Shown here piece after piece: positions 36,420 through 44,708 of a stretch of DNA of 64,000 nucleotides. Position 1 is the first letter of the stretch, and every line of letters starts with the position of its first letter. Origin of the DNA: Gynurincola endophyticus (GTDB lineage Bacteria > Bacteroidota > Bacteroidia > Chitinophagales > Chitinophagaceae); NCBI RefSeq assembly GCF_003991195.1, contig NZ_RCWL01000009.1, positions 62,001-126,000 on the forward strand. Direction: 5' to 3'. The notes below the pieces were generated by a model, which was given only the letters and a program-made list of their open reading frames with translations, did not search any database and was not told where the DNA came from. A program made the translations under genes and the position numbers.

Positions 36420-37301
36420 TCAGAAGGTTCTTGGTATATCAGGTGAAGTGATAATGATAAAGTCCGCAAGATCTTTCCATTCGTTCCAATCCGGATTTTG
36501 AAAGTTTTCCGGACTGAAAGATGTTATCGTCATTACTTTCAGATTCGGGGAATATTTTTTCAACTGGGCAACAGTTCCGAGCTTTTCATCGCTATGAAAG
36601 CGTCCGTTCAGGTGCAGGATTTGTTGCTTCTTAAAGTTCTCAGCCCTACGGGCGATGTTCCATGCCATGGTAGCATCCCAAACATTTTGTGATTGGTAGA
36701 TTTTCAGGTTACCCATATTCTCATGTCCGCCCATTAAACCGGCAAACTTATCGTAATAGCGACCGGTCAGCGTATCAATGGGCAAGGGTGCCAGAAAAGA
36801 TCTGGAATGATCGTTCAGTACGTTTAGGCTTTCCAGTCCGTTGCGGGTAACCCGATTGGTGTACCGGGATGGTGCATTTGCTGCCAGTACATCAATATTA
36901 TTGGCCCGGGCATATTCTACTAACGGACGGTAATCTTTGTAGTTTTTCCACAAACGGCCGTCTGCCTGTAAGTTCTTTTCCTGAATGATACCTTGCAGGT
37001 ATTCGTCAAGAATAAATTGTACATCCGTTTGAAACATTTCCATCGATAATGTAATACCATTTTTATGTTGCTGGTGTAGCGCCTGTAATACCTGTAATTG
37101 TAATACATGTGCGATGGAGTCGTTGTGCTCCTCTCCAAAGAAAACCACATCGGCTTTTTTTAGTCCGTCAATCATTTTATCAAAACTGAGCACTTTCTTT
37201 TTTTCAACGCTGTAAATCTGAAAAAGAGGAATACTGTCTTGCTGTGCAAAAGCCAGTACAGGAAACATTAATAGCAGACTATAAAAGAGTTTACGGTGCA
37301 T
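36420..37301 (-). CDS. ChaN-like iron-regulated protein
   Basis: A 293-residue exported protein with signal peptide 1-18 (V-L-A-F-A-Q). It matches the ChaN family (haem-binding and iron-uptake-linked): V-F-F-G-E-E-H-N-D near 49-57, S-M-E-M-F-Q-x-D near 85, and N-A-P-S-R-Y near 140. In Campylobacter ChaN binds paired haems through Tyr/His. There is no lipobox, so it should be soluble periplasmic. The ATG at 37301 is chosen because it starts the signal peptide, and a TATATTTG element lies at 37325-37332. Confidence 0.85.
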   Translation of the reverse strand: MHRKLFYSLLLMFPVLAFAQQDSIPLFQIYSVEKKKVLSFDKMIDGLKKADVVFFGEEHNDSIAHVLQLQVLQALHQQHKNGITLSMEMFQTDVQFILDEYLQGIIQEKNLQADGRLWKNYKDYRPLVEYARANNIDVLAANAPSRYTNRVTRNGLESLNVLNDHSRSFLAPLPIDTLTGRYYDKFAGLMGGHENMGNLKIYQSQNVWDATMAWNIARRAENFKKQQILHLNGRFHSDEKLGTVAQLKKYSPNLKVMTITSFSPENFQNPDWNEWKDLADFIIITSPDIPRTF

Positions 37302-37545
37302 GTTAATCAGGTTTAGTGGATGAGCAAATATAGAGCGTGGTTTTCCGAATGATTGGCGATATCGGGAAAAATAGGTGTTGATATTGAAATATTCAGCAAT
37401 GAAGAGCAATTTAATTGATTAAGTCTCTCTTACCTGAAGGTAATTGAAAGTTGAAAAAGAATTGAGAATTGAAAATTTGTACGTCCCTGATATAGGTTTA
37501 CCGTTTTTATCTTAAAGATTGGTTATCAAAAATAGTAAATAAGCA

Positions 37546-37917
37546 TTACTCATGCTGCAATAGAGTTTTTATAGTTTTTTTCAATTCGTCTATTGCTCCT
37601 CCATTTACAACCTGTTGAAATCCGCGCTCCTTTAGAATGGTAACGGCTTTTACACTTCTTAGTCCGTGTGAGCAGGTGGTAACATAAGCTTTAGAGGAGT
37701 CTAGTTCAATACAGCGTTCACGTAATGTACCCAGGGAAATATTGATTGATCCTTTGATATGCCCTGAGTTGTATTCGTTTTCAGTGCGAACATCCAGAAT
37801 AATGGTATCATCCGACACTTTTTCGGCGAGTTGCTGATCGCGGGTAGCGGAACGATAAACACGATAGATTATATAAATTAATAAGAATACTACTGTAATA
37901 ATTAAAACTATGTTCAT
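37546..37917 (-). CDS. membrane-anchored rhodanese domain protein
   Basis: A 123-residue protein: one N-terminal helix (3-19) followed by a single rhodanese domain (30-118). The active-site loop reads T-T-C-S-H-G-L-R-S, so C83 is present. It has the D-V-R-T-E-N-E-Y-N-S-G-H-I motif of sulfurtransferases. A TetR-type operator covers its promoter and matches sites at the tetR gene and a membrane operon 20 kb away, so it likely belongs to the same response, perhaps to reactive sulfur or electrophiles. Confidence 0.85.
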   Translation of the reverse strand: MNIVLIITVVFLLIYIIYRVYRSATRDQQLAEKVSDDTIILDVRTENEYNSGHIKGSINISLGTLRERCIELDSSKAYVTTCSHGLRSVKAVTILKERGFQQVVNGGAIDELKKTIKTLLQHE

Positions 37918-37963
37918 GGCTTTGGTGTTTATAAAATGATAAATGAATAATGCCGGGGAAAGG

Positions 37964-38000
37964 CAAATGTAAAACTAAAAACATACCAACTAGTATGTTT
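37964..38000 (-). promoter_or_regulatory. promoter with TetR-type operator (site B)
   Basis: TACATTTG on the minus strand (37964-37971) is the -7 element of the rhodanese gene. The palindrome ACATACC-AACT-AGTATGT (37981-37998) lies directly upstream over the -33 region. The core ATACCAACTAGTAT differs from site A (17070) at two positions, and the -7 to operator distance is nearly the same as there. Confidence 0.72.
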
Positions 38001-38084
38001 ATTGAAAACTTACAGTTTTTTGATAATGTAATATTTAGGGTAAAACAGGATTTTGAGCTTTCCGTTATTTTTTTTCAAAAAAAC

Positions 38085-38115
38085 TTTGGCGGAAATAATT
38101 TTCTGTCTATATTTG
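38085..38115 (+). promoter_or_regulatory. tRNA-Lys promoter
   Basis: TTTG at 38085-38088, a 19-base spacer and TATATTTG at 38108-38115 form a textbook Bacteroidota promoter 67 bases before the tRNA. Confidence 0.8.
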
Positions 38116-38182
38116 CAGCTCCTTACGAGGAAATAACTGGTTAATAATCACTCATTTGACCGGTCTTCTCACAGTAAAGGAT

Positions 38183-38255
38183 GATTCCGTAGCTCAGTTG
38201 GTAGAGCAATACACTTTTAATGTATGGGCCCTGGGTTCGAGTCCCAGCGGGATCA
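38183..38255 (+). tRNA. tRNA-Lys (anticodon TTT)
   Basis: A 73-nt cloverleaf without encoded CCA. The acceptor stem GATTCCG pairs with CGGGATC, the D arm is GCTC...GAGC, the anticodon arm ATACA-CTTTTAA-TGTAT gives anticodon TTT, and the T arm is CTGGG-TTCGAGT-CCCAG. The discriminator is A. Its last 14 bases are part of a 16-bp direct repeat that marks an integration site. Confidence 0.97.
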
Positions 38256-38257
38256 CT
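38242..38257 (+). other. attL-like site in the tRNA-Lys 3' end
   Basis: TCCCAGCGGGATCACT, 16 bp, spans the T-arm and acceptor 3' strand of tRNA-Lys. The identical sequence recurs at 44651-44666, 6.4 kb away, in the same orientation. This is the usual footprint of a tyrosine-recombinase island that restored the tRNA gene on entry. Confidence 0.8.
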
Positions 38258-38266
38258 GGAAATTCT

Positions 38267-38293
38267 GCAAACCCGCCATAGTGGCGGGTTTGC
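38267..38293 (+). terminator. terminator just after tRNA-Lys
   Basis: A perfect 12-bp stem GCAAACCCGCCA/TGGCGGGTTTGC with a TAG loop, ten bases after the att-like repeat. Confidence 0.85.
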
Positions 38294-38299
38294 TATTTA

Positions 38300-38323
38300 T
38301 ACTCTATAATTTACTCTATAAAA
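38300..38323 (+). repeat. element-end repeat with two ACTCTATAA boxes, left copy
   Basis: Two ACTCTATAA boxes 12 bases apart. The same 24-bp sequence is found at 44505-44528, inside the other end of the element and just before the integrase remnant. Likely arm-type integrase binding sites. Confidence 0.65.
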
Positions 38324-38382
38324 GCCGTGAGGGGCTTTTCTGATGGACATAGCTTTATAAAGAACGAACTATCTATACGAAT

Positions 38383-39483
38383 TTAAGATTTTTTAACTAA
38401 TGGAATCGTTTCCTGCAGACAGTTTTCTATTTCATCTAATACTTTTTCTAGTTCTTCAGTTATCAGTTTTCCAGCAAAACGAAGAGATTTTACTCCTATT
38501 GCGTTTAAACTGTCATCTATTTTTTGGTCTTTTTCCTTGTCATGATAATCTTTACCGTCACAAAATATAGCTACCTTATGTTTGGGGTAATAGAAATCTG
38601 CTGTTGTTATTAGCCTATCCTCTGGTAAAAAAATTTCACTTTCCGCCATTCGATAATAGTTAGGAAAAATCTCCCCACTTCGATAGAATCCCATTTGTAT
38701 TTCAGGGACAATCTCTCGAACATATAGACCTTGTAATAAGAATAGTTCTATTGGTGAATCACAGCCCCAAATTTGTCTAGGTTTTGTATCCGTGAATGGT
38801 TTGAAGTATCTGTTAGCTTTATACTTTTTGTATTTTGCATTGATAGCTTTACTGTAGGTTGTATTTTCAGGAATAACTATCTCTTTACTATTGAATACTG
38901 GCGTTAAAAAATACATCCCCCACTCAAAGCCTATACTATCGGAATGTTCATTTGTTGTAATATTTGAAAATAGAGAATAATGTGCCCCATAACCTTTCTC
39001 CCAAGGCTTAAATGGGCTAAATTCTGTAAAAACGGCTCCCCCTTCCTGGCATAATTCGCGCAAATCGAACTGCTTTAATAATTCAATATTCCAAGTATCA
39101 ATTTTATTATCCTTGGTCATCGGAAGAAGCGAAACACAATAGGGTAGTCCTTTTAAGACTTTTGGGGCTGATTCTTCAAGAGCATAAAAATTAATAACTA
39201 AGGAAATCGCCTGGAATTCTGTTACACCAATGCTCTCGAAATACTTATATTCTTCTGGTAATGGATTAACTTCAACAACTGTAGTTCTCCTTCCGTCAAC
39301 TACACCATTTTCTCCGATGAAATCGAATCTGGAAGTTGTTAGGGGCAAAATTCCGTTCAGGGTATGGAAGTCAAAACTTAACAATGGAGGGAGATGAGCA
39401 TAATCAACGTCCATATCATAACCTTGTGGAAATTCAGAATAGAATCTAATATTGTCACTTAGGTATTTGGGTCTATTATTCAT
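38383..39483 (-). CDS. putative PD-(D/E)XK (Vsr/DUF559-like) endonuclease
   Basis: A 366-residue protein of unknown family in its first two thirds. The last 125 residues look like the very-short-patch-repair/DUF559 nuclease fold: S-P-I-E (E246), T-A-D-F (D296), I-F-C-D-G-K-D-Y-H (D309-x-K311) and the later L-R-F segment (335). The N-terminal 230 residues carry several aromatic-rich strands and could bind a target. It is the last of three minus-strand genes in the island and is probably the effector or a partner of the ATPase and DUF262 protein upstream. Confidence 0.6.
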   Translation of the reverse strand: MNNRPKYLSDNIRFYSEFPQGYDMDVDYAHLPPLLSFDFHTLNGILPLTTSRFDFIGENGVVDGRRTTVVEVNPLPEEYKYFESIGVTEFQAISLVINFYALEESAPKVLKGLPYCVSLLPMTKDNKIDTWNIELLKQFDLRELCQEGGAVFTEFSPFKPWEKGYGAHYSLFSNITTNEHSDSIGFEWGMYFLTPVFNSKEIVIPENTTYSKAINAKYKKYKANRYFKPFTDTKPRQIWGCDSPIELFLLQGLYVREIVPEIQMGFYRSGEIFPNYYRMAESEIFLPEDRLITTADFYYPKHKVAIFCDGKDYHDKEKDQKIDDSLNAIGVKSLRFAGKLITEELEKVLDEIENCLQETIPLVKKS

Positions 39484-39830
39484 TGCTATATCATTCTTTA
39501 TCTAAAAGCTAAAGTAGATTTTTACAGCTCGAGTAGCTAAAACGCAAAGTATCTGGGCGAATTTAATCAAAGCGCCAGGCTTCCCCCAAAAATCGTGATT
39601 GCTTACTGATGCAAATTGTACAGATTGAAGAACTTCAATAGTTGTTGTACTTCTTCTGTTTACAAAGTTATTGATCTCCCTAATTGTTCTTCTTCGGCTG
39701 GGTAAATGAAAAATGAAAAGGAATCTTGATTTTTCTCTACCTCTAAAATATTTTGTTCAGCGTCAATAAATTTTGCTATCATCTGAATTTTTTAAACTTT
39801 TTAGAAATTGCAACCCTCAGCTAAAATGTT
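39484..39830. other. gap between island genes, with one possible small ORF
   Basis: The 347-bp gap has no long gene. It holds a 40-codon frame (39660-39782) reported separately. The remaining bases near 39540-39650 show no clear coding signal or terminator. Confidence 0.4.
39660..39782 (-). CDS. possible 40-residue small protein
   Basis: An ATG-started frame that begins 48 bases after the DUF262 gene stop, on the same strand. The product is acidic, with E-E-E-Q-L-G-R-S near its end. There is no family match. Similar translation continues in another frame after its stop, so it could instead be a broken gene. Low confidence. Confidence 0.25.
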   Translation of the reverse strand: MIAKFIDAEQNILEVEKNQDSFSFFIYPAEEEQLGRSITL

Positions 39831-41528
39831 TCAGACATTGTCAAAACTCCATTCATTTACTGCAAACATCACTATTGCTTCATGCCTTTTATCAATTGCC
39901 TTGGTATCCCATATTGGATTATCCAAAGTACCACTTGCAAAGTTTTTAATTTCTGCTTGTTGGTTTAATAAGGGGTTTTCTCTATACGAACTCAATTTTT
40001 TTTTAAAAGGTCTGTTACCAATCGAAGCATTATGGGAACCAGATATAAGCATCAAATTGCCTAATGAGTTTAAATAATCTCTTTTAAATTCATCAGTATA
40101 ATTATTATTTGCATCAACTTCGTATCCAGAAGCAATTGCTTCGCCGTTAGGGGGTACTTGCGGTGATATGTGTTCTATTTGTTCCTCTTCCAATTTCATT
40201 GTACCGACAACATATCCTTTTTTTTGTATTTGTGCTTCGTATCGCCACAGAAGGTAATTTAAAACAGAATTTTCATACATCCATTCATCTAGTGTGTTTT
40301 TAGTTCGAGTATCCCCCCAATACCAAGTTTCATTCAATTTGTTCTTGAGTGATATCTTCAACGCCTCTATATCTCCATTAAAACTTAATAGTATTTCATT
40401 CAGTCGTGCAATTATATCTGCTCTGCTATTCATAAGATTATATCTAAAGACAAGTATTTCCATTAGGTGAAACAGTCTTGATAGTTTAGCTTCATTATCG
40501 CCCAAGTATTTATATCCTTTAATCAGAAATGCATAAACAAAAACAGGTATTTTTACCTTGTGAAGATTTTTTAAATGCTTATCGCTGCTACCTTCCATTT
40601 TCTTCATGTTTGAAAATGAAGTGTGGAGTTCTTCTATAAACTCCATTATCCACTCAACCTTATTCTTCGATTTTTTGAAAACTTCTTTTATGTCATCAAT
40701 TGTACGATAGGCATACCCTTTTATATAAGCATTACAGTGATAAATGAGAATACTATCTTCATTTAACCTCCTTATATCATTTATTATAGCATAGATGTGT
40801 GTGAAAATATCGGATACATGCTCAATGTTAGTCTCTGTTTCCTCTGGCTTACTAAAAACATACATCTGATACATGAAGTATGACTTCAGCCTTTCCATAT
40901 TGGTCAAGTCTTTACCTCTGTTATTTTGCAATTCAAACATCAACGCTGCATCCTTCTTGCCAACCAATTCAATACTTGTGATTTCAGTAGCCTCCAATTT
41001 TTCCAAAATACTAATCAACAGAGAAGTTGGCCTTTCCTGTAGTTCCTTTATAAAAAATGTCCGTGCTGCTTTAATGCGTTTTTGAGAAGCAGAAGATGTT
41101 TCAAAATTTGACTTCCCATCCATAATAAGGGTGTCATAACAAGCCATGTCATACGTTACGGGGCGTAGCTTTTTATTGCCGCCATCTTTTAAAAAAATCC
41201 TTTCTTTTTCTTCTATTGAAAAACTTAAATGCTCACCTTCTTTTACTCTTTCCGACAAAACTATAAAAAGAGAGCGCATAAAAATCGTTAGTGTTGTCAA
41301 TCGTTGCTGGCCGTCAATTATTTCATACTGAATACCTTTCTTGATTGTTTCTAGTAGAATGTTTCCAAAAAAATAATTATTATCCCCCTCTACTTGTTCT
41401 ACAATGTCTTCTAAGAAAGTTTTCCATTCTTTTTGCTCCCAAGCATATGCCCTTTGATATACAGGAATTATAAATGTCTTTTGAGAACTATCAAAGAATT
41501 CCAAGAGGTTTTTGTGATTGAAGTTCAT
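39831..41528 (-). CDS. DUF262 / DUF1524 protein (GmrSD-like)
   Basis: A 565-residue protein. The N-terminal DUF262 domain has the I-P-V-Y-Q-R-A-Y-A-W motif (21-30), F-F-G-N-I (53-57) and I-I-D-G-Q-Q-R-L-T-T (70-79), the ParB-like NTP-binding signature. The C-terminal DUF1524 domain has an HNH-type motif I-E-H-I-x-P near 456 and the S-L-G-N-L-M-L-I-S-x-x-x-N-x-x-x-x-N-R-P-F-x-x-K signature. Relatives are GmrSD (cuts modified phage DNA) and SspE, in which NTP binding gates nicking. Middle gene of the three-gene island set. Confidence 0.85.
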   Translation of the reverse strand: MNFNHKNLLEFFDSSQKTFIIPVYQRAYAWEQKEWKTFLEDIVEQVEGDNNYFFGNILLETIKKGIQYEIIDGQQRLTTLTIFMRSLFIVLSERVKEGEHLSFSIEEKERIFLKDGGNKKLRPVTYDMACYDTLIMDGKSNFETSSASQKRIKAARTFFIKELQERPTSLLISILEKLEATEITSIELVGKKDAALMFELQNNRGKDLTNMERLKSYFMYQMYVFSKPEETETNIEHVSDIFTHIYAIINDIRRLNEDSILIYHCNAYIKGYAYRTIDDIKEVFKKSKNKVEWIMEFIEELHTSFSNMKKMEGSSDKHLKNLHKVKIPVFVYAFLIKGYKYLGDNEAKLSRLFHLMEILVFRYNLMNSRADIIARLNEILLSFNGDIEALKISLKNKLNETWYWGDTRTKNTLDEWMYENSVLNYLLWRYEAQIQKKGYVVGTMKLEEEQIEHISPQVPPNGEAIASGYEVDANNNYTDEFKRDYLNSLGNLMLISGSHNASIGNRPFKKKLSSYRENPLLNQQAEIKNFASGTLDNPIWDTKAIDKRHEAIVMFAVNEWSFDNV

Positions 41529-41717
41529 AGTTAGTATAGGTGTTAATATTATATATTATATAAGTATTGTCAAAAAGAAAGACTACATTATCAGTTGCTT
41601 CAACTCTTTTATAACCTATTTGAGAAACATATCATAAGGGGCGATTGAGTTGTCTGAAATCACTTTCACACCAGACTTCCTATTTTCGTCCTATGAAGCC
41701 CATTTGTTACAATACAT

Positions 41718-43643
41718 TTAAAAGTCATTTGGCAGATACTCTTTATATTTGGCTCTCAAATAATTCAACCCTTGTTCATTGTCTAGCAAATTTATACTTA
41801 GTTTTTCTTTTATAAACTCGTGCCTAATTTTTGCATGAGTAATTATCTCTCCCCACGTCAAAATGTAAACATCGAAATTATCACCCTCCGATACATACCC
41901 ATACCTACGGTGCTTTTGCCTCAAAAGTGGTTCAATTTCTGGTTTTACGTCTTTAGTAATCAAAATGAACTTCCACCGAGTTTTGTCTTTCGGAAATCTG
42001 GGATCATTAGAAACTTTGGAGGCGTAAGATTCAATTTGGCTTTTTTCATCAAAACCCGCATCAACTCTGGGTTTTTTAAGTTCAATAACAAGATTTTCTT
42101 TACCTGCGTTACCCAAGCTGTATTGTTGCCATAAGCAAACGTCGGGTATTGTTTGAAGGGCAGAGTTATCAGCGGAATTTACTATCTCTTCAAAATCTTC
42201 TCTTTTAAGTGAATCCTTCAAGTATGCTTTTAAAACATTCTTTAGAGAAATATCGTCCACTCCATATGTATATTCATCGCCAAAAATCCAAGTTTCGCGA
42301 ACAATAATTTTGTGTAGATGCTTTCTCTCCTTAAATGTTTTATTTAAATCACTTTGATATATTATTTGTTCAAGACCATTAAGAAAAATTAGTCTATTCC
42401 TAATTTCGGTCATTGTATCAATTATACATGAAAGAGAAGTATCTCCCAATAATTCAGCTAATTCGTCCCGTTTCTCTCTGGGAAGTTCAATAATCTCCGT
42501 TAGTATCTTACCTAGGTTTTGAGCATCATTTTCAAGTGCTTCACTAATTAGAGCTAAAGTTAACTTTTTCGTTTGGTCATCTTGCTCATTAAAATTCGGC
42601 AAATGCTCATTAATCTGTAAGGCAACGATATCAAAAACATGCCTTTTGGATTCCTCTATTATATTTTCAGCAGGCTGTAAGTATGGATAAATACCTTTTT
42701 CTTTTAATCCGTCAATAAATTCTTTGGAATGCTTATGTAATTGGTTCCGTACGTAATCTCTTGCAAAAGCTTTTGCCGCCTTATATACATCGGTAAGGAA
42801 TTCATCAAACTCATTTATTGATAAAGTATTATCCCGGTGAAGTTTTTCTATATATACAGATTGAATAAATATTGATATTGGCAGACTAGACCTAATCCCC
42901 AAATTGGTCTCAAGAAAAGGAATACCTTTAGTATTACACAAGTATGTTCTTTTTTTGTTTTCAAAGGACCATTCAATTATTTTGATTGTAAAACTATAAG
43001 TAAGTTTACCAACTTCAACCTTATGCTCCTTTTGATCTGTATTTTTAATTAACGAACTAAATTCTAGCTTAGAGCCATTAAAGAAAATTGCAAAATCTGG
43101 GTAGCTTATCCAGTATGATGCAAACTTCTCCTCCAACTCCCTTCTGCTTTCTAGCTTAAAGGCTGTTTCTGCATTCTTAAAATCTACATTCTGTATTTGA
43201 ACGGTGAACCCAGGAGTTATGCCTTCTCCTTTAACCTCTGTGATATTCCCTATTTCTGTTCCAGATAATTGGTTACGATCAATTTTTATGCTGAACTCAG
43301 ACAATGACCCATTAGACTGGTATCTGCTTCTAAATTCTATTAAATCGCCTAAGGCCAAGCTCTTGTATCTGCCCTTAGGACTTTGGCTATTCAGTTTCTT
43401 TTCGGAACCACCCAGCTTTGAAAAAACCTCCTTAGCTTTCGAGTAAGCTAAACCGTGTCCATTATCATTAATATTAATATATTCAAACCCATTTAAGCCG
43501 TTATTTTTGTAATTTATATCAATTTGAGTTGCATCAGCATCTAAGCTGTTCCAAATGAGCTCTGATAACGCAGTAATACCGTTCGCTTTAGTTAGGGACT
43601 CTATATGATCCCTTTCGACGCCAATGTCGATAATTGTACTCAT
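41718..43643 (-). CDS. GHKL ATPase with C-terminal PD-(D/E)XK-like domain
   Basis: A 641-residue protein. Residues 1-250 form a GHKL/HATPase_c domain: E28-L-I-W-N32-S-L-D-A-D-A (motif N), D60-N-G-H-G64 (G1 box) and a G-R-Y-K-S-L-A-L-G-D segment near 91-100. The middle part is helical. Near the C-terminus, P-D-V-C-L-W (D501) and V-I-E-L-K-K-P (E521, K523) suggest a PD-(D/E)XK nuclease motif. GHKL proteins of this kind (MORC- and MutL-like) change shape on ATP binding and clamp DNA. First gene of the cargo set; the trigger is unknown. Confidence 0.7.
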   Translation of the reverse strand: MSTIIDIGVERDHIESLTKANGITALSELIWNSLDADATQIDINYKNNGLNGFEYININDNGHGLAYSKAKEVFSKLGGSEKKLNSQSPKGRYKSLALGDLIEFRSRYQSNGSLSEFSIKIDRNQLSGTEIGNITEVKGEGITPGFTVQIQNVDFKNAETAFKLESRRELEEKFASYWISYPDFAIFFNGSKLEFSSLIKNTDQKEHKVEVGKLTYSFTIKIIEWSFENKKRTYLCNTKGIPFLETNLGIRSSLPISIFIQSVYIEKLHRDNTLSINEFDEFLTDVYKAAKAFARDYVRNQLHKHSKEFIDGLKEKGIYPYLQPAENIIEESKRHVFDIVALQINEHLPNFNEQDDQTKKLTLALISEALENDAQNLGKILTEIIELPREKRDELAELLGDTSLSCIIDTMTEIRNRLIFLNGLEQIIYQSDLNKTFKERKHLHKIIVRETWIFGDEYTYGVDDISLKNVLKAYLKDSLKREDFEEIVNSADNSALQTIPDVCLWQQYSLGNAGKENLVIELKKPRVDAGFDEKSQIESYASKVSNDPRFPKDKTRWKFILITKDVKPEIEPLLRQKHRRYGYVSEGDNFDVYILTWGEIITHAKIRHEFIKEKLSINLLDNEQGLNYLRAKYKEYLPNDF

Positions 43644-43736
43644 TGCTGTGGATTCAAAGAAGGTAAATTAGGTTAGGGTTATTTTTGTCTATAAGTTATA
43701 AAATTAGTCGTAAATTAAGAAAAAAAGGCATTGTGT

Positions 43737-44437
43737 ATGAAAAAGATTTTGATGCGGTTGGAGTCCTTTACTACCTTCGATCTTCCCCTTAGAAACACTT
43801 ACATTCAGACGGCATTTGTAACCACCCATAAGTCTTACCGCAAAGACTACCCCGGCCGGAGCCTAAACGCTACCCGGAAAAAAGTCATTGCTGACTACTG
43901 GATTAAACACGTTTTAACTCATTTTGGTGCTTTTTATCTGGTAGCGATGCTCATTGCCTTACCATTCTGTACCAATTTTAACCAATTTGCATTATACCCG
44001 GCGTGTTGTTGGCAGGATTGATTAGTCTGCCAGTCTTAATCTTAGGCCCCTACGGCCAGCACTTTTACTTCGATTTCCTTCCCAAGCTGGATACCATAAT
44101 GGAAAATTATGAAAGTAGACAGTTACAGCACCTTAAAAAGTGCCAGCAGGCGCAAATGTCCAATTTCGCGGCGGCGGTCGTTTATTTCGCTCTCGCTAAT
44201 GCCAGTGGGTTATCGATTTCAGGGACAAACCGTCAGTATGGGGAGCAGTTAATGCATTTATTCGGCAAAGACCCCGATGATATGTCTAAAGCCTTAAAAT
44301 TGATTACCTGTAAAGCATCGAAGCTTCGGGAAGGCTGTCGTCTATACGCAAGCGTTTTAGGTTCCAATAGGCCGGGGGAATGGCGATGCTTGAATTTAAA
44401 AGGGTTCGCTTATCAATGGAATGGCAGTACTGGATAA
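43737..44437 (+). pseudogene. frameshifted two-helix membrane protein gene of the element
   Basis: Two overlapping frames (43737-44021 and 44003-44437) together give one protein of about 200 residues. The first ends in a membrane helix (H-F-G-A-F-Y-L-V-A-M-L-I-A-L-P) and the second begins with another (L-L-A-G-L-I-S-L-P-V-L-I-L). The break is a -1 shift near 44003-44021. The part after about 44325 is antisense to the integrase remnant, so the C-terminus has been lost too. It resembles membrane proteins seen in Bacteroidota mobile elements, but I cannot name the family. Confidence 0.45.
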
Positions 44438-44501
44438 AAATTACGCTTGTTCCGTCCCGGCGTACAAATTTCTTTTTACATACAGGTTTGATTGGAAGCA
44501 T
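44304..44501 (-). pseudogene. tyrosine-recombinase integrase remnant (arm-binding domain only)
   Basis: About 60 residues from an ATG at 44501 match the arm-DNA-binding start of Bacteroidota tyrosine integrases: K-K-K-F-V-R-R-D-G-T-S-x-I-x-I-Q and I-P-P-A-Y-W-N-L-K-R-x-R-I. The match stops at about L-P-E-A (44325) and a stop follows; the core-binding and catalytic domains are gone. The gene starts next to the 44505-44528 repeat, as expected for the element's own integrase. The element should be unable to leave by itself. Confidence 0.75.
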
Positions 44502-44504
44502 AGT

Positions 44505-44528
44505 TACTCTATAATTTACTCTATAAAA
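44505..44528 (+). repeat. element-end repeat with two ACTCTATAA boxes, right copy
   Basis: Identical over 24 bp to 38300-38323, same orientation, and directly before the integrase remnant start. Confidence 0.65.
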
Positions 44529-44650
44529 ATGCTGTCGGCCTCTATAAAGATAGTTTACAGAAAAGCTCAACAGAGTTATAGAATATTGAAAATCATATAG
44601 TTAGTGTAATGTTATGTAGTTTTCCGTCTAGCGGAAAACCGTGAAGGAAA

Positions 44651-44666
44651 TCCCAGCGGGATCACT
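44651..44666 (+). other. attR-like copy of the tRNA-Lys 3' end
   Basis: TCCCAGCGGGATCACT, identical to 38242-38257. It marks the right edge of element 1 and possibly the left edge of element 2. Confidence 0.78.
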
Positions 44667-44670
44667 TCTT

Positions 44671-44708
44671 GGGACAAGTCTAAAACAGAAAGATTTGTCC
44701 CTTTTTTT
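44671..44708 (+). terminator. terminator after the second att copy
   Basis: An 11-bp stem GGGACAAGTCT/AGATTTGTCCC with one G-T wobble and a following run of seven T, five bases after the att repeat. It stands where the terminator of the tRNA gene would be before insertion. Confidence 0.8.

Noticed and set aside
44325-44437. C-terminal part of the plus-strand membrane-gene frame
   Set aside because: It reads antisense through the integrase remnant; the likely real protein ends near 44325.
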